A DNA stretch of 64,000 nt, taken from contig VWZS01007437.1 of NCBI GenBank assembly GCA_013397075.1, forward strand, positions 124,678 to 188,677, read 5' to 3'. Shown here in pieces: positions 43,873 to 57,180 of this stretch. Position numbers and translations under genes: made by a program. The notes under the pieces are model-generated. The model was not told where the DNA came from. It saw only the letters and a program-made list of their open reading frames with translations, and did no database searches. Source of the DNA: Rhabdornis inornatus. Taxonomy: Eukaryota; Chordata; Aves; Passeriformes; Rhabdornithidae. Position 1 is the first letter of the stretch. Every line of letters begins with the position of its first letter.

Positions 43873-46454
43873 AGCCTCTCCGGGCTGTCAGGATCATCCT
43901 GGGCTTGGCAGCCATTCCCTTTGGATGTGGGGACAGCTCCTTGGGAAAGGGGGAATGTGTCTGTGCTCCTCACCTGGCTCCATCCACGGCTCAGATTCTG
44001 CCTCCAATGTCAACACCCGGCTCAGGACTCTCCATCTTTCCCTGTGAGAGACAACCTTAGAAATTACAAATGAATAATTTATGCAATGTTTATCTACAGC
44101 ATAATAGATGTGTAAAAAATGCTCCTGTTGCATGGAGAGGTGCTAGGTTGGATCACCTACACAATTCCCAGCACAAAGGTGGTGACATCATTCCAGTTAC
44201 CTTATGGATCACTTTAGCTCAGGTGTGCACACACAGAAACCCCCTCCAGAGTGTTCCTGCTGGGGCCCTGCCAGTGCAGCCACAAGTCCTCACATGGCTA
44301 GCTGGAATGCAGGGAAAATGTGGCTGGATTCCATAATTCATATCTGAACAAAACTGGCCTGAGTGGGGAAAGGGAGGATTGAACACAGAGTGGTCCCTGG
44401 AGCCAAGATTACTAGCTCGTGCTGGCAGTGTTACCCAGAGAGAAAGAGACTTTTCCTGTTTGCTTTATTAGTTGTCCATAAAAGCCTTGTTAGCCCATTC
44501 TGCTGGTCATGCACGATTTATGTGTGCCATCTCATTTGGGGTGATTGTGGCTCCCTTTTCTGGCCCCTTTTGGGTGTGGGGGGTTCCTGTCCCTCCCTGG
44601 GTTGCAGGTGTGTCCCAAGAGACACAGGACAGGACAGAACCCTCCAGCCCCACGGGCAGGGCTCTTCCAGGCCCACATGCCCCAGCACCAGCAGAAGGGT
44701 TTGGGATAATCCTGAGAGACTCCCTGACATCTCCATTCCGCCACACCAGCTCCAGGCAGGCTGCAGCATCTGGATTCCTACAAAGACACTCCAGGAAAAG
44801 CAAACATCCACTTTCTGGTGTGAAATGCAGGGCTTCCTGTCCTTTCCAAGTAGATATGAAGTAATCCTTCCTGTTTACTAGGTATTTGTTTAAGTGGGAA
44901 CAAGCCAGACGCCGTGGCTGGGGCGACTCACCCAGAACTGTAGTAGAGTGTTTCCGGAGGCAAATTCCTCCCCTGGCTCATCCCTCAAGCCCAGGTGTCT
45001 GGAAGACCCCTGTTCTCCATCTCAGCATCCTGGGGGCAGTGATGGGGGCAGGAAAGGGATATTCCTCCACCCCCGGAGGTCCCAAGTACTTTTCCTCAAG
45101 GGAAAATGAAGCATTTGGGGCTCTGCCCCGGTTCAGATGCCCCCAGGCCAGAAGCAGGTGCCCAGCGCTGGAGCCAGGCTGTGGCAGTGGAGAGCAGAGG
45201 AGGGAGAGGAGGAAAAGGGGTGAGCACCCGTGTTTCACCTCCTCTGAATGTTGCTGATCAGCATTCCAAATGTCATGAAGCCGGAGCAAGGATGCTCCTG
45301 CTTGTCCACTGTAATGGATCATGATGCCGAGGTGGCTGGACGCTGCATGTGGAAACGGAGGGCTGCGGTAATGTGACAAGAATTAATGAAACAGATCCAG
45401 ACTTTCATATAATTAAAACCAGTAATTGCTGGAAAGATGGCTCATGCAAAACGATGGGCTGGGGGTGGGCAGGGTTGATTAAAACTGGTGACTGGCTACA
45501 AATGATTAGATTAAAATCAATTAACTGTAGAATTGCTGTCTGGCATATGGAAGGATAATTCAGTTACGTAACTGACAGCGGGATTTGCACTTTGCAAATG
45601 TTGTTTCAGTACATATGACCAAGCTTAGGCAACCTGGTTATTTAACAGGACACACTTGTGATTGCTGGTTCCGAGGGCGGGATTTGGGAACGAGATGCAC
45701 GGCAGAGCCCGCAGCCCGGGGCTGTTCTCTCTCGAGCAAAGAGCAAGGAAGCCCAGAGACGGCTCCGATCCCCTGCTCTGCCCTGGTTATTTGCAAACAG
45801 CAGCTCTTTTCATTACTCTTTTAAAGACCGGCTGGATTAGGGCAGCATTAGCGGAATTCAAGGCTCGGTATCCTCCCGGGAGGCTGCTGGTGGCGGTGCC
45901 CATTAGCGCTAATGCAGCATTAGCACATCGAAAGGATTCCTGCCTCTCAGCATCCCTGACGGCTCCAGCTCCGCCTCCTTCCTCAGCCCCGGCCAAAGCA
46001 GGGGCGAGACCCTGCTGAGGGACAGCAGGGCGGGGCTGCTCAGGGCTGCCAGGAGCGCTGCAGGTGAGCCTGCAGCACCCTCCTGCTCCGGGAATGGGGG
46101 CTGGAGGTTCAGATGAGCCCTGCAGCATCCGTGCCCCTCACCCTGTCCTCTCTCAGGCTGCTCCTGGCGCTGTGGATGACCAGCCAGCCCTGGGAAAGCA
46201 CTGGGGTACCAGGGCAGTGCTGGCAGGGCAGAGGCATTACACTTCAATAGGGTTTGAGTTCCTGCTGGGATCCTGCATTGGCTCATCTCGGATACACTGC
46301 ACCGAGGATTCACCCTCTCCTCACACAGCTTGGTTCTCAGCAGATACTCTGTCTGTCCCGAGCTCCTCTGTGGCCAGAGAAGAAGCACATGGTGACACCC
46401 CTGTCACCAACATCGTGACACGCAGGGGCAAAGCAGCTTCTGTTCAGGAATTGT

Positions 46455-46578
46455 TCCACGCCAGGTTGGATGGGGCTTGGAGCAACCTGGGACAGCGGAA
46501 GGCGTCCCTACCATGGCAGGGGTGGCACTGGGTAGGCTTTGAGGTCCCTTCTACCCCAAACCATTCCACAATTCTCTT
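46455..46578 (+). mobile_element. CR1 LINE 3' fragment
   Basis: Sense CR1: ggttggatggggcttggagc, aggcgtccctaccatggcag, ttgaggtcccttctacccca, then accattccacaattc. Confidence 0.9.
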
Positions 46579-48289
46579 CCTGGTGAGCTGCACTCCAAGC
46601 CCATGTCATTCCCAAAGCCTAGGGCTGCACCCTAGGAGCTGCTCCCAAAACTTGGGGTGGTGCAGAAAGAGCTTCCAGTGGTGCAGTGAACTCGGTGCCC
46701 TCAAGAGGGGAGAGCTGCTGGTTCCACTGACTGCGGAGAGCCTGGCGTGGTCTCTGGGATGGGTCACTGTCCTACCAGGGGATGGCAGTGGGCTTCCCCC
46801 ACTCCTTTCTCAGAACTGCTCTGGAAACCTCCCACACCAGCAAAAATACGTGTAGAAGAGGCGAAAGTAGATTTAGGTCGAAAATTACTATGTATAGAGC
46901 AGAGAAACATCTCCTGAACCATCTGCCATGCACCAAAGCCAAACTCCGCTTAGAGCCTGATGAGGCTTTAAAAAAAACCATAAAAACCTGACTGGCTTTC
47001 ATTCAGGGCTTTCAAACCACTTCTGCTCTTTATAGGGCTGTTCAAACATGGCTCCACTAAGCTGCTGTCCATCATAAATAAGCTCTTGGTTCTTGCTGTC
47101 AAGGAGAACATTAACCCCACTTCTGCCTCTCTACTCCAGGAAAGAGCTCCTTGGAAGGGCCCTCATGTCCAGCCCCAGCTCTGCCAGGCAGATGGAGAAC
47201 ATCTTCCATCCTCTACTGCCTCCAAAGGCCCTGGGAGGAACCTTTGCAAACAGCGAAAAAACATTTTATTCAATTAACCCGCACTGGTAATCTCCATGGA
47301 GATCCTGCATCTCTTCCCTTTGTCTGCTCTTGTGTTTGCTTATTCTGGATCGATGCAAAGTCCCTCTTTCCCTTCCTCTCCACTTTCCATGCTTCACCCA
47401 CAGACCACCTATGATTTCTAAATCTTAGCCAGGATCTTTTTTCCTTCTTGTTCCTCCCCTCCATGCCCAGCAATAATGCAGAAACATCTGGATGCCTTTC
47501 TGAAGACATGGAAGTGCCCCACAGCAGCATCTCCATGCATGGCCATGTTATTGCTGCATAAATCCCTTCCCATTCCATGGAAGGTCTGCAAATCACCAGC
47601 AAGCCAGGCTTCAGGATGAAATCCCTTTCATCATGGAGAGATGAGTAATCATTTCCCTCCCTGAATGAGATGCAGCAGATTTATTGTCCTGACTCAGGCC
47701 CCAAGTTTATGTGAAGGAGAAAGGTCAGGACAGAGTTTACAAACTCTGTCAATATTCCTGCCCTAGGAGGTTTTCTTCCCCCTGACAAAGTGGTTCAGCA
47801 ATGCTGGTTGCTTGTTTGATGCCTTTAATAAAGGCACAAGGACACAGATATTTTGCTGATAATTCACTCATCTGCAGTGAATCAAGCAGCAATCCATACC
47901 ATGGAAATCATGGTGGATGCTGGAAAATCACTCTGTTCTCTCCAGCTCTTGGGTCATACCCAACCCCAGATAAGGACAAAAAATTCCCTGAGTTCCTATT
48001 TCAAAATAATCTCAAAAAATCTGTCCAGAAGCCAAATAATCTTGTTCTGCTTGTGATTAAAGAGAACTGGTCTGATTTGGGACTTTTTAAACTATTATTA
48101 TGCGCTTAAATTAAAACTCCAAGTAGAAGTCCCTAAAGGGGAAATAAGCCTGCTCCATTCCAACTTTACATGAACACTTGGCTCTGGGGATTTTCAATGA
48201 GTTTTCAAAATTAAACATATCTGTGAAATGTTGCTTGTTGAGTGAGCCCATGGCCCATTCCACACCAACATCACACGCTGAACCAGCTC

Positions 48290-48740
48290 TGATGTCCAAG
48301 CCATTCCCTGTGTCCTGTCCCTCCATGCCTTGTCTCCAGTCCCTCTCCAGCTCTCCTGGAGCCCCTAGAGGCCCTGGAAGGGCTCTGAGCTCTCCCAGCA
48401 TCCTTCTCCAGGTCCAAGTGAGCACCCCCAGCTCTTCCAGCCTGGTTCCATCCCTGGAGCAGCTCTGTGCCCTGCTCCGGACTCTCTCCAGCAGCTCCAC
48501 ATCCTCCTGCTGGTGCTGCTGCTGGCCCCAGGGCTGGGGCAGCTCTGCAGGTGGGGTCACACCTGAGCACAGGGACAGAATCCCCCATTTCCTGCTGCCC
48601 AGGCTGTGGGATCAGCCCAGAGCATGGGGCAGGTCCAGCTTCTCACCAACCAACACCCCAAATCCTTCCTGGCAGGGCTGTTCTCAACCTGCTCATCCCC
48701 CAGCCTGGATTGATCCCAACATTCAGCATCCCTATGCTCT
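48290..48740 (-). mobile_element. CR1 LINE internal fragment, about 450 bp
   Basis: Antisense CR1: cattccctgtgtcctgtccc, ctccagtccctctccagctc, gcagctctgcaggtggggtc, then ttctcaccaaccaacacccc and the block ggcagggctgttctcaacct. This covers the end of ORF2 and the upstream 3' region. Confidence 0.92.
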
Positions 48741-49084
48741 CAGGTCACTTTGGAGAACACTCTATTTACAGGCATCCCAGAAGAGCCTGTGGAAGAAGCA
48801 GCACCTGACACTTCCCAGTTGGTGATGATTCCTCATGCTCCTCCAGCAGCTCCACGCTGGAGGGCTCAGCCGAGGAGAAGCACACCTCTCTCCAGATGGT
48901 GAGAGCTGCTGTCAGCTCAAAGAGGGGAATCACAGCTGAGATGGAGACACAAACTGGCATGTGGGAAGGTAGACAGCGGAAATCTTTGTGATGGCTGAGC
49001 TCTGTCACTCCCTGTGAGCAGCAGCCCGGTGATTTCCTGTCAGAAACCAGCCCCTGCTGCACTTAATTGCAAACCTGATCTCAC

Positions 49085-49556
49085 ACGTTTTGAACAAGGA
49101 TGTTGTGCTCCGTTCTGGGCTCTGAGCACAGCAGGGACAGGAGCTCCTGGAGCTGAGCAAGGGCCTGGAGCATTTCCGTGCCCAGCAAAGGCTGAGGGAG
49201 CTGGGGCTGCTCAGCCTGGAGAGGAGCCCCAGCTGAGAGGGGCCCTCAGCCCTGGCTGTCCCTGGGTATCACTGGGTGTCCCTGGGTGCAAGCAGGGGCA
49301 GGACAGAGCCCAGGCTCTGGGGCACCAGAGGAACCAGCCCAGGACGTTCCACCTGGACAGGAGGCAGAACTTCTGCCCTGGGCAGTGCCCACACATGAAC
49401 AGATCACCCAGAGAGGTGTGGAGTGGGGATATCCCATACCCATCTGGACATCTTCCTGTGCCCCGTGCTCTGGGATGGCCCTGCTGGAGCAGGGAGGTGG
49501 CATCAGGTGAGCCACTGTGACCCATCCAAGAATTCTGTAATTCTGTGATTCTGTGG
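49085..49556 (+). mobile_element. CR1 LINE 3' fragment with octamer tail
   Basis: Sense CR1: gtgctccgttctgggctctg, ggctgagggagctggggctg and gctcagcctggagaggagcc, ending in the 3' microsatellite tail attctgtaattctgtgattc. The tail suggests an intact 3' terminus. Confidence 0.88.
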
Positions 49557-52500
49557 AATGGAAGAGCCCCTCATTCCAGCTGTCTGGGAGCTTGCAGGGT
49601 GGGAGGCACTGGTCCAGGGTTTAGTGTCATCCAACCCCAGCTCTCCTCTCTCACAAGGGCACAGGTGCTTTTTGGGGTGGAGAACAACTCCCCAGCACGG
49701 TGACTCAGCCACCCTTATGTTCCACTTCTTATTTACACACCCCAATGGTAATGTTGTGGGACTCAATGGCTCACAAGGCCCTATTTCATCTTGTAAATAT
49801 ACATCCCCATTGTGCTGCCTGAACTCCCTTCATTATATCACGAGCTGACTGCAGGCAGCAGTCATGGCTGTGATAAACACAAACTGCCCTAATATCATTT
49901 CCCAGGCTGTGAAGAGCCTGATCTCAGCTGTGCTGGAGCCAGATGGAAGAGGGAGTTTGGAATAGAGACTTACACTCTGTTAAATGTATGTGACATTTCA
50001 TTATGACTGCGAGAGCTTCTCTCTCATCCGGGGTAACGTGAGGCTGAATTCTGCAAATAACAGGAAGAACCCAGATAATCCAAGCTCTGCTGTTCCAGCC
50101 CCAGCCTGGGCACTCGCTGGTGCATTCTGCAGCAGAACCCTGCTCCCAGAGGATTTATTATCTCAAATGCTGCATCACACAAACACGAGAGGCTGCTCAG
50201 GTTCGGAAATAACCTGCCTGAATCCCTAATGAGTGCACTGAGTTTTGCAGCCCTGGCAGGAGCTGGAGCACAGCTCTCAGTTGGTCTCTGGTTGTTTCTG
50301 CTCTCGCAGTGCTGGGGAGCACCCTGGGGGACCCAACAAGTGCTGGGTGGACAATCAGGGCCGTTCCAATGGACAGGGAGGTCCCAGGTGGAGCTGCAAG
50401 GAGGCAGTTCTGGTCAGAAAAGTGAGGAAAAAAAATGTGAGAAAAGTCCAAGGATGTTTCCCAGAAATTCATCCACGCCTGCTACCTTCCAGGCCAAGGT
50501 GAGCCCAGCTTTCCATGCTGGAGAAGCAATGGAATGGAGAGCAGGGATAGACAATAGAGGGGTTTAAACCAAGGAGGAACAGCTCACGGTGCTTTGGCAG
50601 TAAGTGTGCTCAGGGAAAGGCCAGGTAATCAAAAGGAACACACAGCTAAAAATCCTGTTGATGACTTCCTGTTTTGTCCTGATATCCTTGGTGAAATCAA
50701 AGTCTTTTCTTCCTCTTTTTTTTCCCAGCAAGTGGAAAGTACAAACACCAGTAAACAGGAGCCCATTTACCACCAGACTTTTAGCAACGCTAAGCCTCTA
50801 TCCAGCTCTTAAATTCTGGTAATGATCCGCTCCCCAAAGGCCTGCTTTCCAAAATAATAAAACCCTTTTCTCCAATAAAGCATAGCCTTCAGGCAGCTTT
50901 AAGGGTGATGGGGACAGAAATAGGACCAATTTGTTACATGCCTGGAGGAATACTTCTTTTCTGCCAAACGAATGTCAGAAAGGCAGTGTGTGAAAATACA
51001 ATTTTCCTGCATGTGGGCAGCTCTCCCTTCCCAGGCAACACCCCCACACTTCCCAGCCCAGTCCTTGGATGACAAACAGACTGGTGCACTTTTGGAGCAG
51101 GTACAATGTTGTGTTTATGCAGAACTGGGCCAGCATGGATTTCTGCACAGCTCAAGGCAGAGCTCCTGGAATCACAGAAGGGTTTTGGTTGAAAAAGACC
51201 TGAAGGCTCCTTTCATTCCCACCCCCTGCCATGGCCAGGGACACCTTCCACTATCCCAGGCTGCTCCAGCAGCTCCACCTCCTTCTGCTGTTCCAGGCTG
51301 GAAAAGATGTCCTGGAGGAGCCTTTTCCCATACAGAAGACCATTCAAAGCCTCCTGTTCCCACAAGTATCCCATGCCAGGCAAGTCCCCAAGTGCAGGGT
51401 AAGATTTCTTTGACTTTAGAGTTTCGATTCCCCCCTGGAGGAAGGAAATTTCCCCATTCCCATCTGACAGGCACACGCTGGCAGGTCAGAACAATACCCA
51501 AAGTCAGAAATAAATGGGTTGAATAATTCAGTGGGCTCTGGAACATGGGAATGGCAGAGAGCATCGTCAGGAATAGGGAAGCAGAGCTAATAAAAGCAAG
51601 AGACAGAGGGAAATTTATTAAACATTTTTCAGACAAGAACATTTTGCCACTCGCAGAAAAAAAATATTAAGCTGGAAATGAGGGAAAATTCTGTTCACAG
51701 ATGGGCTTTTTGATAGGAACTATATAAAAAGCTGAAGAAACATTTGATTAAAGATTGGGAGAGAAAAGCTTTCCAAAAAATGAGCAAGGAGCAGTCTACA
51801 AGCTTAATTTCAATTTTCTGAGGGCCAGATGCATTCCTTTGGGTCCTGCCTGTGGAGACAAGCCCGGGACTGGTGACTTTTGGGGAGCAGTGAATTCCTC
51901 ACCCCTGCCCTTGGAGCCACAGCCCCTCCTGGCACGGAGGTTTCAGCTCAGCCCCTCGGTGTTTTTGGAACCCTCCTAACACTTTTGGGGCTTTGCCACT
52001 GCCCAGGGGCTGAGCACTGCTGTCCCCTGGGTGCAGACTTGTGAAGGACTTAAGAGGAAAATCCCTCATTAAGAGCAAGGAACATAAAGATCCCTCTTGA
52101 AGTGCCAGGGGATTTACGCAGGCACAGCTCTGTATTGCAGGAAACTTTCTCCACATCCCTATGAGACATTACCCCCATTTCTCCTCTTTCTTGTCCTTTT
52201 CTCACCCACAGCCCTTTCTCTGAACCTGCAAGACTCTAAATTTACTTCTAGTTCCTGCTTTAACATCAGAATGGGTCATTTCTATCCCCCTTTCCCTCTC
52301 TGTTTGCAAACTCCACTGCTTGTGACATTTAAAAACCAAACAAACCAGGCTAAAAGCTTCTGGTCTTTGCAAGAATAATGATTGCAAGGGTGATCAAACT
52401 AATCGATGCTTGCAAGCAAATATGTGTGAATAATCCCAAGTGCTGGCTGGCAGCCTTGTAAAAGCAAAGCAGAGCAGACACGGGCTAGAAACAAGAGGTG

Positions 52501-53499
52501 CTACAATTGGAACAGGTAAATGCCCGGGATAAAATCCCCAAAACCAGGAAAATATGTCCCTTAGGAGCAGCAGCTTCACCTGTGCAGTGAGAGGATGGAG
52601 GAGCTTCATCTCAGCTGGGCCATGAGCTTCCCAGGAGCCTGTGGTTTGCGGAGCAGGGATGGGCGGGAGGTTTAATTGGTTGCGGATTTATTATTTGGGC
52701 TGGCCTGCAGGAAAATGAGGATTTCTGTCCCAGCAGCCTCTTTTCTTTTTTATGTTCTTTTACTAAGTGCCTAGCTGGCAGGGAAGAAACAGGGCTCTAA
52801 ATGAAACCAAGACTTCTCCACCACAGGTAGGTATGAATGTAATCTTCCAGGCCATAAATCCCAATTTAATCCGACATCAGACTACAACTCCAGCCCTCTT
52901 GAAATCATCTTCCTTGGTTACACAAGAGTACAGAGGGCCTGCTTTATCCAGCCAGGAGGAGCTGCTCAGTGTTTCTTTTAACAGCTGAGGCTTTATCCAC
53001 CAATTCCCACTCCCCTGCGTCCATTCCTGAGCAGCTGGTTAGAATTCATTGAGATCTGGACTCCACCTCAAAGCAGATCCACTTCCCCTTATGGTTCTTT
53101 CCCTTTTACCAAGGGAAATGTGAATATTTATCAGCCCCAGATACAGAGATATCAGGAAAAATAAGAAATTGCCATTCTAAGGCTTCTTTTCATTGCATTT
53201 TTTTCCCTCAATGCCACTTTTCTGCTAAACCAAGAGGAACAGCCCTCTGACACGACTGTGCTGTTCTGCAAAGCAGAAGGAAGGACTGATCCCACCCAAA
53301 CCCTGAGCTTAATTCCCTAGATCCCCCTCAGAGGGAGGGAGGGGAACTGGGGGAAAACCCTCCCTGGATGGGGATTTTAACTTCAAGAGGCCACTTTACA
53401 ACAGGGAAAGCAAATTTAAGTTGTTGTCTGGGCCAGTCTGCTGGCAGAGAGTCATCATTTGGGGCTGACTGTACAACCAAGGTATAAAAGTTGCACTCC
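49557..53499. other. Intergenic, fourth part: no gene recognised
   Basis: One CR1 fragment (51168-51372). The remainder is unique AT-leaning sequence with no coding exon I can support. Confidence 0.6.
51168..51372 (-). mobile_element. CR1 LINE 3' fragment
   Basis: Antisense CR1 from ggaatcacagaagggttttg through ccaccccctgccatggccag to the block ccactatcccaggctgctcc, then a diverged section. Confidence 0.88.
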
Positions 53500-53502
53500 C
53501 TC

Positions 53503-54085
53503 AGCCCCATTATTCCCTCACACTCTCATTCCTATTATTCCCTCACACTCACAGCCCCATTAATCCCCTCACAGACCCATTATTCCCTCATACCCTCAGC
53601 CCCATTATTCCCCTCACACTCAGCGCCATTATTCCCTCACACCCTCAGCCCCATTATTACCTCACACTCAGCCCCATTAATCCCCTCACAGCCCCATTAT
53701 TCCCTCAACATCTCAGCGCCATTATTCCCTCACACCCTCAGCGCCATTTTTCCCTCACACTCTCAGCGCCATTATTCCCTCACACTCTCAGCGCCATTAT
53801 TCCCTCACACTCTCAGCGCCATTATTCCCTCACACCCTCAGCACCATTATTCCCCTCACAGCCCTATTATTCTCACACCCTCAGCGCCATTATTCCCTCA
53901 CACCTTCAGCCCCATTATTCCCCTCACAGCCCCATTATTCCCTCACACCCTCAGCGCCATTATTCCCCTCACAGCCCCATTATTCCCTCACACCCTCAGC
54001 GCCATTTTTCCCTCACACTCTCAGCGCCATTATTCCCCTCACAGCCCCATTATTCCCTCACACTCTCATCCCATTATTCCCTCAC
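53503..54085. repeat. About 25-bp minisatellite (CCATTATTCCCTCACA family)
   Basis: More than 20 units of ccattattccctcacactct with tails such as cagcg, mixed with a shorter form cctcacagccccattattcc. Its open frame of about 280 codons is a by-product of the repeat. Confidence 0.96.
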
Positions 54086-54164
54086 ATCCCCGCAGTTTTG
54101 GGGCCGTACCTCCAGCTCCCCTGTCGCTGTCAGGGCTGTACAGCAGCTGTTCCAACTGGGAAGA

Positions 54165-54352
54165 CACCGGGCAGGAACTGTTCCCTGTGAGGGTGGCCAG
54201 GCCCTGGTGCTGCCCAGAGAAGCTGTGGCTGCCCCTGCATCCCTGGCAGTGCCCAAGGCCGGGCTTAATGAGGCTTGGAGAAGCCTGGGGCAGGAACGGA
54301 TGGGCTGTAATGTCCCTCCCAACCCAAACCAGTCTGTGATTCCATGATTTCT
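54165..54352 (+). mobile_element. CR1 LINE 3' fragment
   Basis: Sense CR1: gaactgttccctgtgagggt, ctgcccagagaagctgtggc, ending aatgtccctcccaacccaaa and ccagtctgtgattccatg. Confidence 0.92.
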
Positions 54353-56143
54353 CTCCCAGAAAGGCCACCCCAGTGCAGCTCTCCATGCAGAGCACTGCAC
54401 ATCATCCCCATTTCAGGGACATTTTCCAGATCTCTGGGCACTTCCCAACGAGTCCCCTGCGCCCCATCCGTGCATCCAAGCCCGAAGTGCTCGCTGTTAT
54501 TTCCATTACCCAGCACTTGAGCTCCTCGTTAAGATGTGTTAACTCCTCTAATTCTCTCTCAGGACACAAAGTGCTCATGTTTAATGAACTTTCTGCAGAG
54601 CCAGAGCTGTCTGGGGAGATTTAAAACAAACCCTCCAGCAGCTGGTCAGGGTGTGATTAATGCTGCTGTGGACTCCAGAGGAGCCAAACTGAAGGGACAA
54701 GAGCTCCAATACTCCCACACAGGGTTACACGCTCTGCTTTGGTGAACAAAGCTCGTTCCTTCCCAAAATCCTGGGCAGCTGGTGGTGAGGGATGTGGTCA
54801 GCCAGGACATCCATCACCTCTGCCGTTGTCAGAGACCATGGGTGAGGGTCAGGGTGTCCAAGCAGAAACGGTGACCCAGAAGCTGGGGATGAACTCAGCC
54901 AGGAACTGGCACACCAGCATTTCCAAGCCTTGGAAAAGGCGGACTGGCTGCTGTGGTACTCCCGAACCACAAAAGCCTTTTTCTATGGAAAGGAGGATAC
55001 TCTGGGGTGAGCACCTGAGCCACAGTGCCACGGGAGGGAATTCCCAGCTAGATACTCTTATTTCTACTGCCTGCACTCCTGGGGGTATAAAGACAGCCCA
55101 AAGATGCCTTTTCTTTGTTCCCCTTGTCACTTTTTCTGCCAGTAAGTAGTTAAATCTTTGCATCCTCCACAGTGCATCAGTCAGGAGGAAATCTGTGCTG
55201 CCAGCAGCGGCCGTGCCCCTCCCTGGGGTCCCAGTAACTATCCCCCGTGCTGCGGGACTGGCACTGGGGCAGGGAGGGGCTCACTGGAAGCAGCTCCCAG
55301 CTCCACGTTGTGATCCCTCCAAGGAAAGCTCCGGCAGCTCCGCAGCCATCAACGGAGCACGAAATAACTTGGCAATGATCCCGTGTCACCAGCAGAGATA
55401 ACCACGTTGCAGTCCGTCCTGACAGATAATGCAGGGAAATTCATTTAACAAGTCATGACTGCTAACAAATCCAACTTTCCCAGCACCTGGGGCACGCTCC
55501 GTGGCTCTCCACGTGCACGCCAGACAATGAGCAGGTTTATTCCCTTTTTTTAATGCTGAAACACGTTCCCAGCTCTTTCTTTGTGCACTACGAATTCTGT
55601 ACTGCAACAGATCACGATCATGCTCTGCTGTTTGACATCCACAGTGCTAAGGGAATTGCAGCAGCCAGCTGGAAGCACGGGAATATCACCTGGGACATAG
55701 TTGCTGTTCAGTATGTAGTGGTCAGAATTTGGGCCCTATGCAGCAGGGGATGATGCTCTCAAAGTCCTCCTCCAAGACCACAGAGCTGCATTTCCAGAGA
55801 GGTCATCAGACTTTACCAGCAGTGGCATTTACCCAGCTCTGCCAGGGGAACACTGAGGCTCCAGAATGTCACGCTGCGATGTTCAGGCTGTAAAAGTACG
55901 GCTTTCCCCCAGATAGATCATATTTCTGTGTCACAAGCTAGGAAAGTTGTTTAACTCTGCAGTGCCTGGCAGCCGGGTCACCTTCCCAAAACACCAGCAG
56001 CAAAGCCAAGTGCCATCATCCCTGCGTTTCCTCTCCTGACCCCAAAGGGGCTTTTCACCTATTCTTGTGCAGGAGCCATAAATTCTTTCAGTCCATTTTA
56101 CCTGCTCCTTCTTCCCCCTCACTGTCTCTGCCTCAGGTGTATG

Positions 56144-56455
56144 GCAGAGCTGGGGGTGCTCACCCGGAGAGGAGAGAAGGCTGCAGGGAGAGCTCAGAGC
56201 CCCTTCCAGAGCCTAAAGGGGTTCCAGGAGAGCTGGAGAGGGACTGGGGACAAGGGATGGAGGGACAGGACACAGGGAATGGCTTCCCACTGCCAGAGGG
56301 CAGGGATGGATGGGATATTGGGAAGGAATTCTTGGCTGAGGGAGGGGAGCCCTTGGCACAGGCTCGGAGCACGCTGGGATAGTGGAAGGTGCCCCTGCCC
56401 ATGGCAGAGGGTGGAACGAGATGATTCCAGGGTCTCTTCTGACCTAAGCCAGGCA
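56144..56455 (+). mobile_element. CR1 LINE 3' fragment, about 310 bp
   Basis: Sense CR1: agagctgggggtgctcaccc, gagctcagagccccttccag, ggaatggcttcccactgcca, gggatggatgggatattggg, ending in the ggaaggtgcccctgcccatg block. Confidence 0.92.
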
Positions 56456-57040
56456 GTTTTACAAAGAGGCCAACGCAGCACCTCCCACCCTGTGTGGGGA
56501 CCCTCTCTGCAGAGGGGGCTGCTCCCTCCATCCTGCCCGGCGAGGTGCTCTGCCCCTGGCCTTCCTGCATACCCAGGGCAGCACTGAGGAGCCATGGTTT
56601 GGGATGGTGGCACGTTTCCCAGCAGGCACACAGATCAATCCCTGCTGCTGCTGGAGCCATCAGCCTGATGCAGCGCTTTCATCCCCACTGTGAATTGCTC
56701 CCTTCCTCCTCATCCCTCTTTATAATATGCAGGCCTTTTTTTTTTCCCCCTTCAGTTGCTTATTCATGCCTTAATGCCACTTGATTTCCAGTGGGCTCTC
56801 AGAGCCCTTTCTGTGCATGCTCTGCAATGCTACCAGGATTTTCTGTGCTCCTTGAACAACCTCTGCCTGCCTTTCCTGCAGAGACACCTCACTGTGCCGG
56901 GGTCACACAGCTTCCCCTCTTGGATTTGCCATCCAGCTGAACACGGGAATAGCAGCAGAGCCTCTGGAATACATAAACAGGCTGAGAGAGCCCCTCTTGG
57001 TCGCTGCTCAAAAGCAGGCACACCTCCCAGCAGACCAGCC

Positions 57041-57180
57041 TGATCAAGGTCTTAGCCAGGTCCACAACCTCCCTGAGCAATCTGTTCCAGGATCTCGCAG
57101 TAAAGAAGTCCTTCCCAATATGCAGCCTCAATTTCCGCTCTCTCAGTTTGACCGCAGCTCCTGCAGAGCTGGGAGAGTTT
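57041..57180 (-). mobile_element. Old CR1 fragment
   Basis: Antisense CR1 of an older subfamily: ccacaacctccctgagcaat, ctgttccaggatctcgcagt, aagaagtccttcccaatatg. Confidence 0.7.

Larger units (their letters stand above)
42898..48289. other. Intergenic, third part: no gene recognised
   Basis: Contains the T/C-rich tract at 43237-43440, small CR1 pieces and an AT-rich island at 45355-45650. No coding exon that I can support. Confidence 0.6.

Noticed and set aside
48178..48825. 215-codon frame on +
   Set aside because: It lies over an antisense CR1 fragment, so it is a shadow of the repeat.
53491..54339. 282-codon frame starting MHSLSPIIPSHSH
   Set aside because: Explained by the tandem repeat plus a CR1 fragment. 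Low complexity with no domain.
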